Numbered from the stretch's first letter, positions 27,601-35,959 are shown. The stretch: 63,740 bases of DNA from Budvicia aquatica DSM 5075 = ATCC 35567 (GCF_000427805.1 NZ_ATYS01000030.1:1-63740), one strand, 5' to 3'. Notes: a model not told the origin generated them from the letters alone. Translations and numbers: made by a program.

Positions 27601-27684
27601 TAAGCTGAAGATAAAGCAGATTAACCAATAAGCAGCACGCAGGAGGGTAAAGGGAAGCCGAAGTATAAATCGCAGTAAATCCAT
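21667..27684 (-). CDS. membrane-anchored bacterial alpha-2-macroglobulin
   Basis: 2005 residues. The N-terminus has two hydrophobic segments (about 5-35 and 72-92, the latter GIFISLVILAGIAGAAFYGY) instead of the lipobox of E. coli YfhM, which is about 350 residues shorter. Macroglobulin-like domains follow, with the A2M central region (MFRPGD-type GMYRPGDSFNIGLITR, VMPFKVSNDARQ). The thioester motif YYCSEQ is present with Cys1512, so covalent trapping of proteases should work. An alpha-alpha toroid (NSKGAIGMW) and receptor-binding-like end follow. It should sit in the periplasm held to the inner membrane, beside PbpC encoded 22 bp downstream. AAAGGA precedes the ATG. Confidence 0.93.
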   Translation of the reverse strand: MDLLRFILRLPFTLLRAAYWLICFIFSLLHKILGPVIGRVNWQSPSWLLKASQWIKHGFQATEGRINKHPIGIFISLVILAGIAGAAFYGYNWNLNRPKPIEAAPMVYQQTNVRVIAPASTNYNIDAASRAPQRITLYFSHSSAPITSVGKAVEQGITMTPAMAGEWKWESGSSLVFTAKTVFPMGEKYQIKLDAEKLVAPQIKLNTPQLEFTTTPFTLNLSKAEFYQDPRNPQQKSAIFTAKFNAPVDVLSFEKLITMSLLPNQPLKYSILYNDKKTEAWIHSQPLALPDNPAQIKLSVGKGVKTVASANQLQTVSDKLVNVPGLYSLEVNDVSAILAESDNNNGQKALLISTSDAVNEKSMQKAVKAWLLPQHNPDKKGQPQTKNDFYRWSLNNVDEKIMSLATPLPLVMNDAEQDNQPLFSFRFNAPAHRYLLVRIDDSLTSAGGYKMKKESYRIVTVPDYTKVLRFTSQGSLLSMQGEKQITVATRNQPGMLLDIKRVIPSQLQHVVSFKDYAYSSVDFSRLGDSYFTERFQYKTKLNNDKPEELGYKGIDLSRYMSQDPNSRRGIFLLTLSGWDPSASENSPSGDSYDGNDPKSFEEVNNVTDSRFVVITDLGIMAKKSLDGSRDIFVQSIHSGSPVNGAKVSVISRNGSVLFIRTTGEDGHASFPSLAAFQNERSPVMFLIEKEGDVSFLPTTTDYDRTLDFSRFDIYGEVNPTDPRTLSSYLFSDRGMYRPGDSFNIGLITRAANWKTSLVGIPLQAEIRDPRGTLMSTVPLMLDSSGFNEISYTTSESSPTGEWSIYLYLPNGDQNSNGPLMLGSTTVKVKEFEPDKLKVTLKLTPDRKQGWVKPSELKANIDVQNLFGTPAQNRRVASKLTLRPIYPSFTQYPDYQFYENRNNSEGFETDLEDQTTDDSGLAEIKLDIGAYADATYQLQLIADAFETGSGRSVTAVASMIVSPYDYLVGVKADGDLSYIKHHAERHLNVIAVDPSLTPLDLPELTLSLIEQTYLSVLTKQPSGAYKYQSKLKESVISEKPFAVTAKGTDLTLDTEKPGNFILQIKNAKGQVLNRVSYSVSGNANVSRSLDRNAELKLKLNKKEYLPGEEIEISINAPYTGSGIITIERDKVYSWQWFQSDTTSSVHKIKVPADMEGNGYVNVQFIRGHNSDEIFMSPLSYGVMPFKVSNDARQAKVTLSSPAVIKPGETLPITVTTQGSQRVAVFAADEGILQVARYHLGDPLDYFFRKRELSVQSAQILDLILPEFSKIMSLTSAPGGDAGESASRHLNPFKRKKDKPVAYWSGITDVNGEATFHYPVPDYFNGKIRVMAISVTPERIGHYQTSTTVRDDFILTPNLPTTVSPGDEFDVSVSVANNLTDLNGQKAELNVSLISPAQLQVVGAAEHKISLAEKQEGMVTFRLKALSDLGDAPVTVKTQYGDKSAKRTVSLSVRPAMPFRTQSVMGRMDGKQQSIKDIRQMFPNFAQRKASLSNSPLILTNGLAKYLADYPYYCSEQIVSQSIPLLFQQHSEMAVGLSNEQAREQVKNVLSTLLSRQNSKGAIGMWQSTQDPDPFVTPYVVQFLLEAKEANYPVSEQLLKSANDYLRTLAAADGRRSLYDLRLRAFAVYLLTRQGEITTNMLASVQSQLQANFPDSWKQDLSALYLASSYKMLKMDKQADTMLKPSWDQLNKAYSNAWWSQNYLDPLVLDSTRLYLILRHFPEKAQDVPPQALENIVLSLKAERYTTLSSAMSILALKSYSDRVAMHYKDRNGLTITETGSEKEAKPELISVLSGLLVEANVNANAQEVTFNNTLATPAWYVLTQSGYDLNPPQQAIAKGLEITREYTDESGAVVSQITLGQKVNVHLKIRSNSKEGQDNLAIVDLLPGGFEVVQQTPPEVLEQEGEEDQDQSYWDPLMIDGSSMHPEYTDIREDRVIIYGQATNNVQEFIYQIKPTNTGIFIVPPAYGEAMYDREIQAMSVGGGTIQVVAPVEKAKENEEYAAPCH

Positions 27685-27878
27685 ATCAATAATCCTTTAA
27701 ATTCAGGCGTAAGCTTATTAGGTCGGATGGGTAATCAGGCTTTATTATCCAAAGTCCATTTCTATGGAAATAAGGCTGGTTAATTTTACCTCAAAAGGCC
27801 AGCGGCCAGAAGCCATGCAGACAATATAAATGAGTTAACTAAGTAATCCGGTAATATTTGGCATAAATAAAGCGAGGG

Positions 27879-28778
27879 TTATGGAATAGCCATATAATTA
27901 TCGCTTTGATTTTCTAGCATATTAAGAAAAATATCTCTGATTGAATGGCTGATTTTAGGGTTCCAGCACAGTGCTACGCTCCAGTTAGCGTGAGGGCCGG
28001 TCAGATCGATAATATCAACGCCCTCGGGTGCAATGTGAATTGCGCTGCGTTGTACAATGGCAACGCCCATACCGGTGGCTACCAGAGCCAGTAACGTTTG
28101 CGTGTCGCTGGCGTATTGAATAACGTTCGGCACGATGTCGTGGGCCGCCAGATATTTGTCGATTTGACGGGAAAATCCGGGGCAGCATTCTGGTGTAATC
28201 TGGATATACGACAGTTTATCCAAGTGGTGGGCATAATCGGCTTGGTTGAGTTCCGGTACAGAATAGCGTTGAGAATTGACCACCAGAACCAGATTTTCTT
28301 CTAACAGCGTAATGAACTTTAGCTCAGGATGTATCGGTTGTCGCAGGAACCCGAGTTGTAAACGGTTGGTCAGCAGGCCTTCAGTGTGCTTGGCTGATGT
28401 CATATCTTCCAGATTAATGGTGACGCTGGGATACTGTTTTTTTAGCTGGGCTGCCAGCATTGATGCAATTCTGATACTGGATAAACCATAGCCGATGGCT
28501 ATATGGCCTGATACTTGGCGAGCCTGATTTCCTGCGTACTGCTTAAACTCATTAGCCTGAATAACTAACGCCTGAGCCTTCTGGTAGAGGGATTTTCCAA
28601 ACGGCGTTAACTGCGCCCCCTGACGCCCCCGGCTAAACAGCGGCGCGCCCAGACTTTGCTCCAACGCTTTAATTTGTTTGGTCAGTGCCGGCTGAGTAAT
28701 AAATAATTTTGTGGCCGCCTCCCGATAACTCAATGAGTCGGCCAGCGTAACAAAAGCATGCAGTTGACGTAGTTCCAT
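27879..28778 (-). CDS. LysR-family transcriptional regulator
   Basis: 299 residues from the ATG at 28778 (MELRQLHAFVTLADSLSYREAA), the usual LysR start; an in-frame extension to 28835 adds 19 unusual residues and is less likely. The winged helix covers 1-60 (FITQPALTKQIKALEQSLGAPLF) and the LysR substrate-binding domain covers 90-290 (GHIAIGYG, PECCPGF). It is divergent from the 61-residue gene at 28902, with ATTATTCATTATAAATAG-type AT-rich DNA between, so it may control that gene and itself. Target and inducer are unknown. Confidence 0.92.
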   Translation of the reverse strand: MELRQLHAFVTLADSLSYREAATKLFITQPALTKQIKALEQSLGAPLFSRGRQGAQLTPFGKSLYQKAQALVIQANEFKQYAGNQARQVSGHIAIGYGLSSIRIASMLAAQLKKQYPSVTINLEDMTSAKHTEGLLTNRLQLGFLRQPIHPELKFITLLEENLVLVVNSQRYSVPELNQADYAHHLDKLSYIQITPECCPGFSRQIDKYLAAHDIVPNVIQYASDTQTLLALVATGMGVAIVQRSAIHIAPEGVDIIDLTGPHANWSVALCWNPKISHSIRDIFLNMLENQSDNYMAIP

Positions 28779-28901
28779 TGTTCGATTCCGATTGGTTATC
28801 ATCTGAAGATAATTATTCATTATAAATAGTGGCACTATTTTGCTGTAATTCTATTTGCAGCAGCAGTGGTGCTTCTATTTATAGCCTATTAAGGAGTATA
28901 T

Positions 28902-29087
28902 ATGAATAGTATAAGTTATGTTTTTTTAATCAAAGATGAAATTATTGTTCCGCAATCTTTAGATGATGAATATTGTGGCCAGATAATTGCCAGTTTAGTC
29001 GAGCAGGGTTTCTTTTTGTCAGATGTTAATCTGGTGTCGACAGACTCAGCAACAGCGCTAAAGATGTACCGTGATATCAATGCCTGA
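28902..29087 (+). CDS. small hypothetical protein divergent from LysR regulator
   Basis: 61 residues (MNSISYVFLIKDEIIVPQ...). An excellent ribosome site (AAGGAG) precedes the ATG by 7-8 bp, and the gene has its own space between a divergent regulator and a terminator-like hairpin, so it is likely real. It looks like a small soluble alpha/beta protein (YVFLIKDEIIV, EYCGQIIASLVEQGFFLSDVNLV). No family is recognised. The head-to-head position suggests LysR control. Confidence 0.65.
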   Translation: MNSISYVFLIKDEIIVPQSLDDEYCGQIIASLVEQGFFLSDVNLVSTDSATALKMYRDINA

Positions 29088-29406
29088 GACGTGAGGTTTT
29101 AGCGCGTTTTTAGCGTTAGATAACCAGTGGGTATTTGGTGTTTAATTGAGTGATTAAATTATTTATCAATTGGTTTTATATCAGGTTTATTATTTTAATT
29201 TTAAATTTTTCATCATGATTAATCTTATTTAAAATTTTCACCTCAACATTTTAGGTGGTTTTTTTATTATTGATTTTTATTGTCTAAATTTGTTTTAATT
29301 ATATATCAGAGAATAGTAAATTTAATGTGAATTGTATCTTAAGGCCTGTTTTTTAACGGCCGGAGCATAGCCATAACGTTATGCTCCGGAATCTGTTATT
29401 AATCAC
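29088..29406. other. 319-bp AT-rich convergent intergenic region with two hairpins
   Basis: CACCT (29239-29243) pairs with AGGTG (29253-29257) and is followed by GTTTTTTTATT, a weak plus-strand terminator for the small gene. CCGGAGCATA (29360-29369) pairs perfectly with TATGCTCCGG (29380-29389) just after the stop of the SorC-type regulator, the place for its minus-strand terminator. Otherwise the region is AT-rich and without a visible gene. Confidence 0.6.
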
Positions 29407-30384
29407 CTAAGACTGAGAAGCCACCGGTAGCAGGCTGTCATCAGCCAGTAACCGGCAGGCGGTTTCTTCATCTGTGACCAAACCTGAAATCCATTGACCG
29501 ATTAAAACAGCGCGTACGGCTGAATATTTATGTCGGCCACCGGCAAAGGCGATAATCTTCCTATCAGTGCGCGGTTTTAGTGGAATACTGGTTAGCGTTT
29601 CATCAAGTTCGCTGGAAACTCGTTGCCCGTCTTCACCAATAAAGTGGCCTAGCATTTCAGCCACCGTCCGCTGTTCTTTCAGCCTGTCGACCTGCTTATC
29701 GGTAATAAATCCATCTACGTTAAGCGGGCATCCGCGCTCAATTTGGCCAATGCCGATAAAGGTGACGTCAGCGCGCTGTGCCTTTTCTGCCACGGCGTGG
29801 TAGATGCGGTGGTTACACCACTGGTAGCGATCTTCAGCGCTGTCGGCAAACAGGGGGGCGGGCAGAATAAAGTATTTTCCCTGCGTTTTTTCGGCCATCC
29901 ATAATGGCACGTCGTAACGGGTACAGGAGCCATCACGGGCGATTGCACCGATTAACGAAACGCAGCTGTGCTGTGGCCGTTCAAGATAGGGGAGTTCATT
30001 AATTGCGGCTCTCAGCATCCGGCCTGAGCCAACGGCTACCGTTAACGGTTTTTCATCTGAGACGAACAGCGATATGACCTCGGCGCTGTCCAGTGCGATC
30101 ATCTGCTCAACCTTTTCATCGTCTAATCCCATTGAAGGGACTACCCGGCACAGGGCGAGGCCGAATTTTTCTTGCATCTGTTCTGCCAGTTTTAAGCAAC
30201 GATCGACAGGATGAGTGATATGAACTTTCACCATGCCTTGCTCTCTGGCCAGTGACACCAGACGCTGAGCTACTTGGCGTGAAACCCCCAGAACTTGTGC
30301 GATATCCTGCTGTGTTTGCCCGGTAACGTAATACATCCAAGCGGCTCTGGCCGCGAGTTCAAGCTTCTTCTCATCTTTGTCCAT
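29407..30384 (-). CDS. dalR: SorC/DeoR-type sugar-binding regulator of the arabinitol operon
   Basis: 325 residues. An N-terminal helix-turn-helix (TQQDIAQVLGVSRQVAQRLV, about 24-44) is followed by the SorC sugar-phosphate-binding domain (VAVGSGRMLRAAINELPYL, ISLIGAIARDGS-type segments, IAFAGGRHKYSAVRAVLIG). It is divergent from dalD with 187 bp between, and the intergenic DNA contains paired repeats. By position it should control dalD-dalK-dalT, as DalR does in Klebsiella. The symbol rests on context. Confidence 0.88.
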   Translation of the reverse strand: MDKDEKKLELAARAAWMYYVTGQTQQDIAQVLGVSRQVAQRLVSLAREQGMVKVHITHPVDRCLKLAEQMQEKFGLALCRVVPSMGLDDEKVEQMIALDSAEVISLFVSDEKPLTVAVGSGRMLRAAINELPYLERPQHSCVSLIGAIARDGSCTRYDVPLWMAEKTQGKYFILPAPLFADSAEDRYQWCNHRIYHAVAEKAQRADVTFIGIGQIERGCPLNVDGFITDKQVDRLKEQRTVAEMLGHFIGEDGQRVSSELDETLTSIPLKPRTDRKIIAFAGGRHKYSAVRAVLIGQWISGLVTDEETACRLLADDSLLPVASQS

Positions 30385-30447
30385 AGCGACTATTCCACTT
30401 AATTTTCTCTGCTGTGCATTTTACGCCCCGGTTATAACATCTTTTTT

Positions 30448-30545
30448 GGGCAAATATTGATTCTGTGAGCAAGTGCTCAGAAATAAATTCTGAAATTAAC
30501 CAGTCTATAACAATCGAACAAAAGCCCTTTGTTAGGGCAAATATT
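30448..30545. promoter_or_regulatory. paired direct repeats and palindrome in dalR-dalD promoter region
   Basis: GGGCAAATATT occurs at 30448-30458 and again at 30535-30545, 87 bp apart start to start. A perfect palindrome TGAGCA-AG-TGCTCA lies between them at 30466-30479 and overlaps a weak CRP-like TGTGA half-site. Distant repeated operators suit SorC-family regulators, which often bind as tetramers and loop DNA. The second copy lies 27 bp before the dalD start. Confidence 0.5.
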
Positions 30546-30571
30546 TAAATTAACCGAGAAAGGTGATTTCA

Positions 30572-31987
30572 ATGCAAAATAACGACACCGTCTGGATGCA
30601 TATTGGTGCGGGATCTTTCCATCGTGCTCATCAGGCATGGTATCTGCACCGCCTGCTGGTTAGCGGCGATAGCCGTTGTACCATTGCGCTGGGAAATATT
30701 CGTAATGACGCTAATTCGCTGTTAGACCAGCTTGCTCTGCAACGGGGTCAGTACGTGCTGGAGACCGTGACGCCGGAAGGCAAACGGGATTATGAAACCA
30801 TCACTTCAATACAAAAAGTGTTGCCATGGGATGCGGAGATTACGGCCTTGGTCGCACAGGGAGCCGATCCAAGTACCCAAGTTATCTCTTTCACCGTGAC
30901 GGAAGGGGGATATTACCTGGATAACCAACACCAGTTGGACCCTCGCCATGTGGATATTCAGGCCGATCTGAAAGGGGATGTTCGGACCATTTACGGCACG
31001 CTGGCACGAATTCTGACGCAGCGTATGGTGCTGAACGCTAAGCCTGTGACGTTGCTTAACTGCGACAACCTGCGTCATAACGGCGAACGCTTTCGCAACG
31101 GATTCCTCTCTTTTCTCAAGCTTAAAGGGGATGATTCCCTGTTCAACTGGGTGGAGAAACACACCGCATCGCCAAATACCATGGTTGACCGCATTACTCC
31201 GCGTCCGACGCCGGAAGTGGCGGCGCGCGTTAATGCTGCGACCGGTATAGGCGATAAAGTTCCGGTGATGGGTGAGGATTTTATTCAATGGGTGATTGAA
31301 GATGGATTTATTGCCGGTCGGCCTGCGTTAGAGTCGGTTGGCGTTGAAATGGTTGAGTCTGTGCTGCCGTGGGAAGAGGCTAAAATCCGTATTCTGAATG
31401 CCAGCCACAGCTGCATTGCCTGGGCGGGGACGCTGATAGGCCAAACTTATATTGATGAAAGTACCCATCAGGATTCGATTCGCCAGATGGCGTGGGACTA
31501 CGTAACGGAAGATGTGATTCCTTCTTTGTCACCAAGCCCGCTGGATTTAAATAAATATCGGGATGTTGTTCTTGCACGCTTTGGTAATCCTTATATCAAA
31601 GACACCAACCAGCGAGTTGCTGCTGACGGGCTGTCAAAAATTCCCGGATTTATTACACCGACGCTGATGGAAACCTATCAGCGCGGCCAAATTCCGCGTG
31701 CGACAGCGGTTCTTCCTGCTCTGTTTTTCCTGTTTATGCAACGTTGGCATCGCGGTGAATTGCCGTACAGCTATGAAGACGGCGTGTTAGATGCAGCGGC
31801 CATGCATAGCATGTTTGAATCTGCCGATCCGTTACATCAGTTTGTTTCGGACAAAGCACTATTCAGCTCTCTGGCCGATAATCCAGATTTTTATCAACTG
31901 ATGAGAGATACCGTCAAACGCTTGGAGTGCTGGGTTGCTAATCCGCAGCAAAAACTTAAGGCACAGGCTGAAGCGCTGACAGCGTAA
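30572..31987 (+). CDS. dalD: D-arabinitol 4-dehydrogenase
   Basis: 471 residues from ATG 30572; the GTG nine bases upstream overlaps the ribosome site GAGAAAGG and is less likely. The protein follows Klebsiella DalD closely from memory: [111 protein letters not shown], where the KxxxxNxxH motif of the polyol dehydrogenase family is visible. It oxidises D-arabinitol to D-xylulose with NAD in the cytosol. First gene of the operon; dalK follows 13 bp later. Confidence 0.95.
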   Translation: MQNNDTVWMHIGAGSFHRAHQAWYLHRLLVSGDSRCTIALGNIRNDANSLLDQLALQRGQYVLETVTPEGKRDYETITSIQKVLPWDAEITALVAQGADPSTQVISFTVTEGGYYLDNQHQLDPRHVDIQADLKGDVRTIYGTLARILTQRMVLNAKPVTLLNCDNLRHNGERFRNGFLSFLKLKGDDSLFNWVEKHTASPNTMVDRITPRPTPEVAARVNAATGIGDKVPVMGEDFIQWVIEDGFIAGRPALESVGVEMVESVLPWEEAKIRILNASHSCIAWAGTLIGQTYIDESTHQDSIRQMAWDYVTEDVIPSLSPSPLDLNKYRDVVLARFGNPYIKDTNQRVAADGLSKIPGFITPTLMETYQRGQIPRATAVLPALFFLFMQRWHRGELPYSYEDGVLDAAAMHSMFESADPLHQFVSDKALFSSLADNPDFYQLMRDTVKRLECWVANPQQKLKAQAEALTA

Positions 31988-32000
31988 TTAAGGAGGCGGT

Positions 32001-33473
32001 ATGTATTTAGGCATTGATATCGGAACGTCTGAGCTGAAGGCCGTTGTGATAGACGACAGCGGGCAAATTATTGCTGATAGCCATGTGGCACTAACAGTCC
32101 AGCGTCCTCATCTCTATTGGTCTGAGCAATCACCGGAGCTTTGGTGGACAGCGACGCATGAAGTGATCGGGGCTTTGCGCCAGAAGATGGCGGACAAGTG
32201 GGGTTCGATTCGGGCTATCGGGCTGTCCGGTCAAATGCACGGCGCGGTGCTATTGGGAAAAAACCATCAGGTACTTCGCCCCTGTATTTTGTGGAATGAC
32301 ACCCGAAGTGCCGAAGAGTGTCGGGAACTGACGGAGGCTCACCCGGAGTTTCATACCATATCCGGTAATTTAGTGATGCCCGGATTTACCGCACCCAAGC
32401 TGGTTTGGGTAGCGAAACATGAGCCTGAGATTTTTAAACAAATCGCTCAGGTTTTGCTGCCTAAAGATTACCTCCGCTGGATGCTGACCGGCGAGTTTGT
32501 CAGTGACGTTTCTGACTCGGCTGGCACTCTGTGGCTTGACGTTGAGCGCAGAGACTGGTCTGAGAAACTGCTGTCGGCCTGCGGACTTCGCCGTGAGCAA
32601 ATGCCTCGGTTGGTCGAAGGCTCTGAAGCGTCAGGCGTATTAAAGCCTGAGTTAGCGCATGCTTGGGGATTAAACTCTCAGGTGGTAGTAGCCGGCGGTG
32701 GCGGTGATAACGCGGCAAGTGCAGTCGGGGTTGGTGCGGTTAATCCGGGGGATGCTTTTATCTCTTTGGGGACTTCTGGCGTGTTGTTTGTGGTGAATGA
32801 GAAGTTCAGACCTAATGCGCTGGCCGGCGTTCATGCGTTTTGCCATGCGCTGCCGGGACGGTGGCACCAAATGAGCGTGATGCTTAGCGCCGCCAGCTGT
32901 TTGCGTTGGTTGTGCCAAACCTTATCCGTTACTGAGCCCCAGCTTTTGGCCGAAGTAGAAAAAATGAGTGAGGCAGAACAGCGTCGGGCTCCTATATTTT
33001 TGCCTTACTTATCAGGCGAACGCACACCTCACAACGATCCGTTAGCATTCGGTTCATTTTATGGCTTAAGAAATGAGACTCACCGTGCTGCGCTGGGCTA
33101 TGCGGTGTTAGAAGGTGTGGCATTTGGTCTGGCAGACGGCCTTGAGGTTTTACAAGACTCCGGCAGCGTAGTGAATGAGTGTAGCCTGACCGGCGGCGGT
33201 GCCCGTAGCCATTTTTGGGGGCAACTGATTGCCGATACGCTCAATATTCCCATTGTTACCCATCCTGCAAGCTCTTCCGGTGCGCTGGGGGCGGCTCGCC
33301 TCGGCTGGCTCTCTGTCGGCGGTGATGAACAGCAGATATGCCAAAAGCCGATTGTAGAACATCGGTTTACTCCCGATAAACAAAAGCACCTTGAATTGAA
33401 AAAGCGCCAAGGGTTGTTCCGGCTGCTTTATCAGCAACAAAAAGAGGCAAGAGAATTACTGGTTCTTGAATAG
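32001..33473 (+). CDS. dalK: D-xylulokinase (FGGY family)
   Basis: 490 residues. The FGGY fold is complete: YLGIDIGTSELKAVVIDDSG at the start, GLSGQMHGAVLL, WNDTRSAEECREL, DVSDSAGTLWLDVERRDWS, GGGGDNAASAVGVG, and FLPYLSGERTPHNDPLAFGSFYGL near the C-terminus with the ATP-binding GGGARSHFWGQLIAD. It phosphorylates D-xylulose to D-xylulose 5-phosphate for the pentose phosphate pathway. AGGAGG stands seven bases before the ATG. Its place between dalD and the transporter gives the symbol dalK rather than xylB. Confidence 0.95.
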   Translation: MYLGIDIGTSELKAVVIDDSGQIIADSHVALTVQRPHLYWSEQSPELWWTATHEVIGALRQKMADKWGSIRAIGLSGQMHGAVLLGKNHQVLRPCILWNDTRSAEECRELTEAHPEFHTISGNLVMPGFTAPKLVWVAKHEPEIFKQIAQVLLPKDYLRWMLTGEFVSDVSDSAGTLWLDVERRDWSEKLLSACGLRREQMPRLVEGSEASGVLKPELAHAWGLNSQVVVAGGGGDNAASAVGVGAVNPGDAFISLGTSGVLFVVNEKFRPNALAGVHAFCHALPGRWHQMSVMLSAASCLRWLCQTLSVTEPQLLAEVEKMSEAEQRRAPIFLPYLSGERTPHNDPLAFGSFYGLRNETHRAALGYAVLEGVAFGLADGLEVLQDSGSVVNECSLTGGGARSHFWGQLIADTLNIPIVTHPASSSGALGAARLGWLSVGGDEQQICQKPIVEHRFTPDKQKHLELKKRQGLFRLLYQQQKEARELLVLE

Positions 33474-33546
33474 TCTAATGGCCCGGATATGGTTAAAACC
33501 GGGCCGATTAAATAAATAGAAAAACCTGCAAGAGGTATATTCATTT

Positions 33547-34839
33547 ATGCAACCACAAAATTACTGGCTTGGCCTACCCAAATCACTGGTCTGGGGTTTT
33601 ATTGCCGTCGCGATCTTTATGAGCGGTGACGGCTTCGAGATGGCATTTCTTTCCAAACATATTACTGATATGGGCTTTAGCCCGTCACAGTCGGCGCTGG
33701 TTTTTACATTTTATGGGCTGGCAGCGGCCCTTGCCGCCTGGTGTTCCGGGGTGGTAGCTGAACTGATTACCCCGCAGAAAGCCATGAAAATTGGTTTTAT
33801 TCTATGGGTTGTTATGCATGCGCTGTTTATGTGGTTTGGTCTGGGCATGCAGAACTATGTTTTGATCGTACTGTTTTATGGTATTCGTGGCCTGGCTTAC
33901 CCGCTGTTTATTTACTCTTTTGTGATGTTATTAGTTCAGACCGTACCTAAAGCACGCCTCTCAGGGGCTATGGGATGGTTTTGGGCAATGTATTCTATTG
34001 GCATCGGTGTTGTTGGCAGCTACTTACCTAGCTTTACTATTCCGGCTTTTGGTGAGAGAGGTACGCTGTGGTTTGCCATTGTTTGGGTGCTTGCCGGTGG
34101 CCTGTTGGCGCTGTTTTCACTTAACCGTATTAAGGCCGATACCACTAAGGTTAATCTGTCTACCAAAGAAAAAATGGCTGAGTTGTCTAAGGCCGTTACC
34201 ATTTTGTTCACCAACAAAAATATCCTGATGGCCTGTATCATTCGGATTATTAACACCATATCGCTGTTTGGTTTTGCCGTTATCATGCCATTATTATTTG
34301 TCGGCCGGCTTGGGTTTACCATTTCTGAATGGTTACAGATTTGGGCTGTATTCTTCTTTGTGACCATATTTACCAATATTCTCTGGGGGATTCTGGGTGA
34401 CTATATTGGCTGGATCCGGCAGGTTCGCTGGTTCGGCTGTCTTGGCTGTGCGATATCCAGTTTAGCCTTCTACTATATTCCGGTGTATGCCGGGCATAAT
34501 CTGTGGATGGCGATGATTCCGGCCATTATGTTAGGCATTACCGTTGCGGCTTTTGTGCCGATGACGGCGGTTTTCCCGGCGCTGGAGCCGGAACATCAAG
34601 GGGCGGCGATCTCTATTTTTAATCTCTCTGCAGGTTTGAGTAATTTTGTTGCTCCGGCGATTGCCTCATTGGTGCTGCCTTTCTTCGACATTATTGGCGT
34701 GGTTTGGACCTATACCGGGCTTTATCTGTTTGCCGGTGTATTAACGTTGATCATTAAGGTTGAGCAACCCAAGAGAGTGCGGGCAGTTGCTGCAAAGCCG
34801 GTAAACTCTGTTGATGGAGTACCATCAGAGACTGCGTGA
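33547..34839 (+). CDS. dalT: D-arabinitol/ribitol MFS transporter
   Basis: 430 residues with about twelve membrane segments. The N-terminus (GLPKSLVWGFIAVAIFMSGDGFEMAFLSKHITDMGFSP is split here only by reading) and IRGLAYPLFIYSFVMLLVQ match the RbtT/DalT/CsbX group of proton symporters. It should import D-arabinitol across the inner membrane for DalD. It is the last operon gene, 73 bp after dalK with AGAGG before the ATG, and is followed by a hairpin. Confidence 0.93.
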   Translation: MQPQNYWLGLPKSLVWGFIAVAIFMSGDGFEMAFLSKHITDMGFSPSQSALVFTFYGLAAALAAWCSGVVAELITPQKAMKIGFILWVVMHALFMWFGLGMQNYVLIVLFYGIRGLAYPLFIYSFVMLLVQTVPKARLSGAMGWFWAMYSIGIGVVGSYLPSFTIPAFGERGTLWFAIVWVLAGGLLALFSLNRIKADTTKVNLSTKEKMAELSKAVTILFTNKNILMACIIRIINTISLFGFAVIMPLLFVGRLGFTISEWLQIWAVFFFVTIFTNILWGILGDYIGWIRQVRWFGCLGCAISSLAFYYIPVYAGHNLWMAMIPAIMLGITVAAFVPMTAVFPALEPEHQGAAISIFNLSAGLSNFVAPAIASLVLPFFDIIGVVWTYTGLYLFAGVLTLIIKVEQPKRVRAVAAKPVNSVDGVPSETA

Positions 34840-34887
34840 TTTTTCTCTGAGTTTTAGCTAACTGTTGGTCTTTTTTTATTAAATAGA

Positions 34888-34910
34888 AAGGCCTGAATAT
34901 TTCAGGCCTT
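34888..34910. terminator. hairpin between dalT and convergent acetyltransferase
   Basis: AAGGCCTGAA (34888-34897) pairs perfectly with TTCAGGCCTT (34901-34910) around the loop TAT. On the minus strand it is followed by TCTATTTAAT, on the plus strand by no U-run, so it may serve the minus-strand gene, the dal operon or both. Confidence 0.6.
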
Positions 34911-35052
34911 AGGCTGATGATAACGTGATCTAATTTGATTTCAGCGTAGGTTTCGTCTGCATAATCAGCATCGTAATATTGGTTTTTTCTAGCGGCCGAG
35001 GGGCGATGTTTTTTGACCCCTGCGGGGCTAGCTTTCCAGTTTGAGATATCTG

Positions 35053-35772
35053 TTATTGATGCTCTTTGGCGGTTAGCTGGCTGAGGCTGACCTTTTGTTT
35101 ACCCTGGCTATCGAAGTTTGATTCGCTGAGCCATGCGTTATAAGCCTGTTTCAACTGAGGCCATTCTTGGTTAATGATTGAGAACCATGCGGTATCTCTG
35201 GTGCGTCCTTTATAGATAACCAGGTTGCGAAAGACTCCTTCGAACTGAAACCCTAAGCGTAAAGCGGCTGCCCGTGATGGCGCATTAAGTGAATCACACT
35301 TCCATTCATACCGGCGATAGCCAAGCGTATCCAGCGCATAGGACATCAGTAAAAATTGAGCTTCAGTCGCGATGCGAGAGTGCTTAAGAGCCGGAGAATA
35401 GATAACAAAGCCAACTTCAACCACGCCATTCTTATCATCAATACGCATCAGTGCCAGCGTGCCCAGCGCTTTTCCGCTAGCCCGATCAATCACAATATAG
35501 TGTAAGGGATCTTTAGATTCTGACTGCTGCTGCAGATAGCGCTGGAATTCCTGCCGATCGGTAAACGGGCCAACGGAAAGATAGGTCCAGTCTCGTTCAT
35601 CGGTGGCAGCCTGGTAGGCCTGAAATAGATCGTCGGCATGCAGCTGTGGGTTGGCGCGCTCTAGCCGGCAGTATTTTCCGGTTAAGGTTTCACCTGTCGG
35701 GCGCAGGCACCCGTTCCAGCCGGGAACGTCTAAACCGATAGGCTGATCATACTGGTTAAGTTGATGTGGCAT
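35053..35772 (-). CDS. GNAT N-acetyltransferase, RimJ/RimL-like
   Basis: 239 residues. The RimL-type order is clear: an N-terminal segment (GETLTGKYCRLERANPQLHADDLFQAYQ), GKALGTLALMRIDDKNGVVEVGFVIYSP, EAQFLLMSYALDTLGYRRYEWKCDSLNAPSRAAALRLGFQFEGVFR, and the terminal strand with DTAWFSI. It should transfer acetyl from acetyl-CoA to an amine, perhaps a protein N-terminus or small molecule. It stands alone, convergent with dalT. Confidence 0.92.
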   Translation of the reverse strand: MPHQLNQYDQPIGLDVPGWNGCLRPTGETLTGKYCRLERANPQLHADDLFQAYQAATDERDWTYLSVGPFTDRQEFQRYLQQQSESKDPLHYIVIDRASGKALGTLALMRIDDKNGVVEVGFVIYSPALKHSRIATEAQFLLMSYALDTLGYRRYEWKCDSLNAPSRAAALRLGFQFEGVFRNLVIYKGRTRDTAWFSIINQEWPQLKQAYNAWLSESNFDSQGKQKVSLSQLTAKEHQ

Positions 35773-35959
35773 TTCAGACCTCTGGATATATTCAAGATGA
35801 TAATTAAAAAATCAGAAAATTGAGTATAGGCTGAAACGGGGGGGATTAGACATGAGATATTGATTGTTTTTAGGTCATGGTTTTTGTATTCGGGGCTATT
35901 GGGGTAAGAAAAGGCCTCTATCAATATATTGGCCCTTCTTATCTCAATTTTTGTAACTT

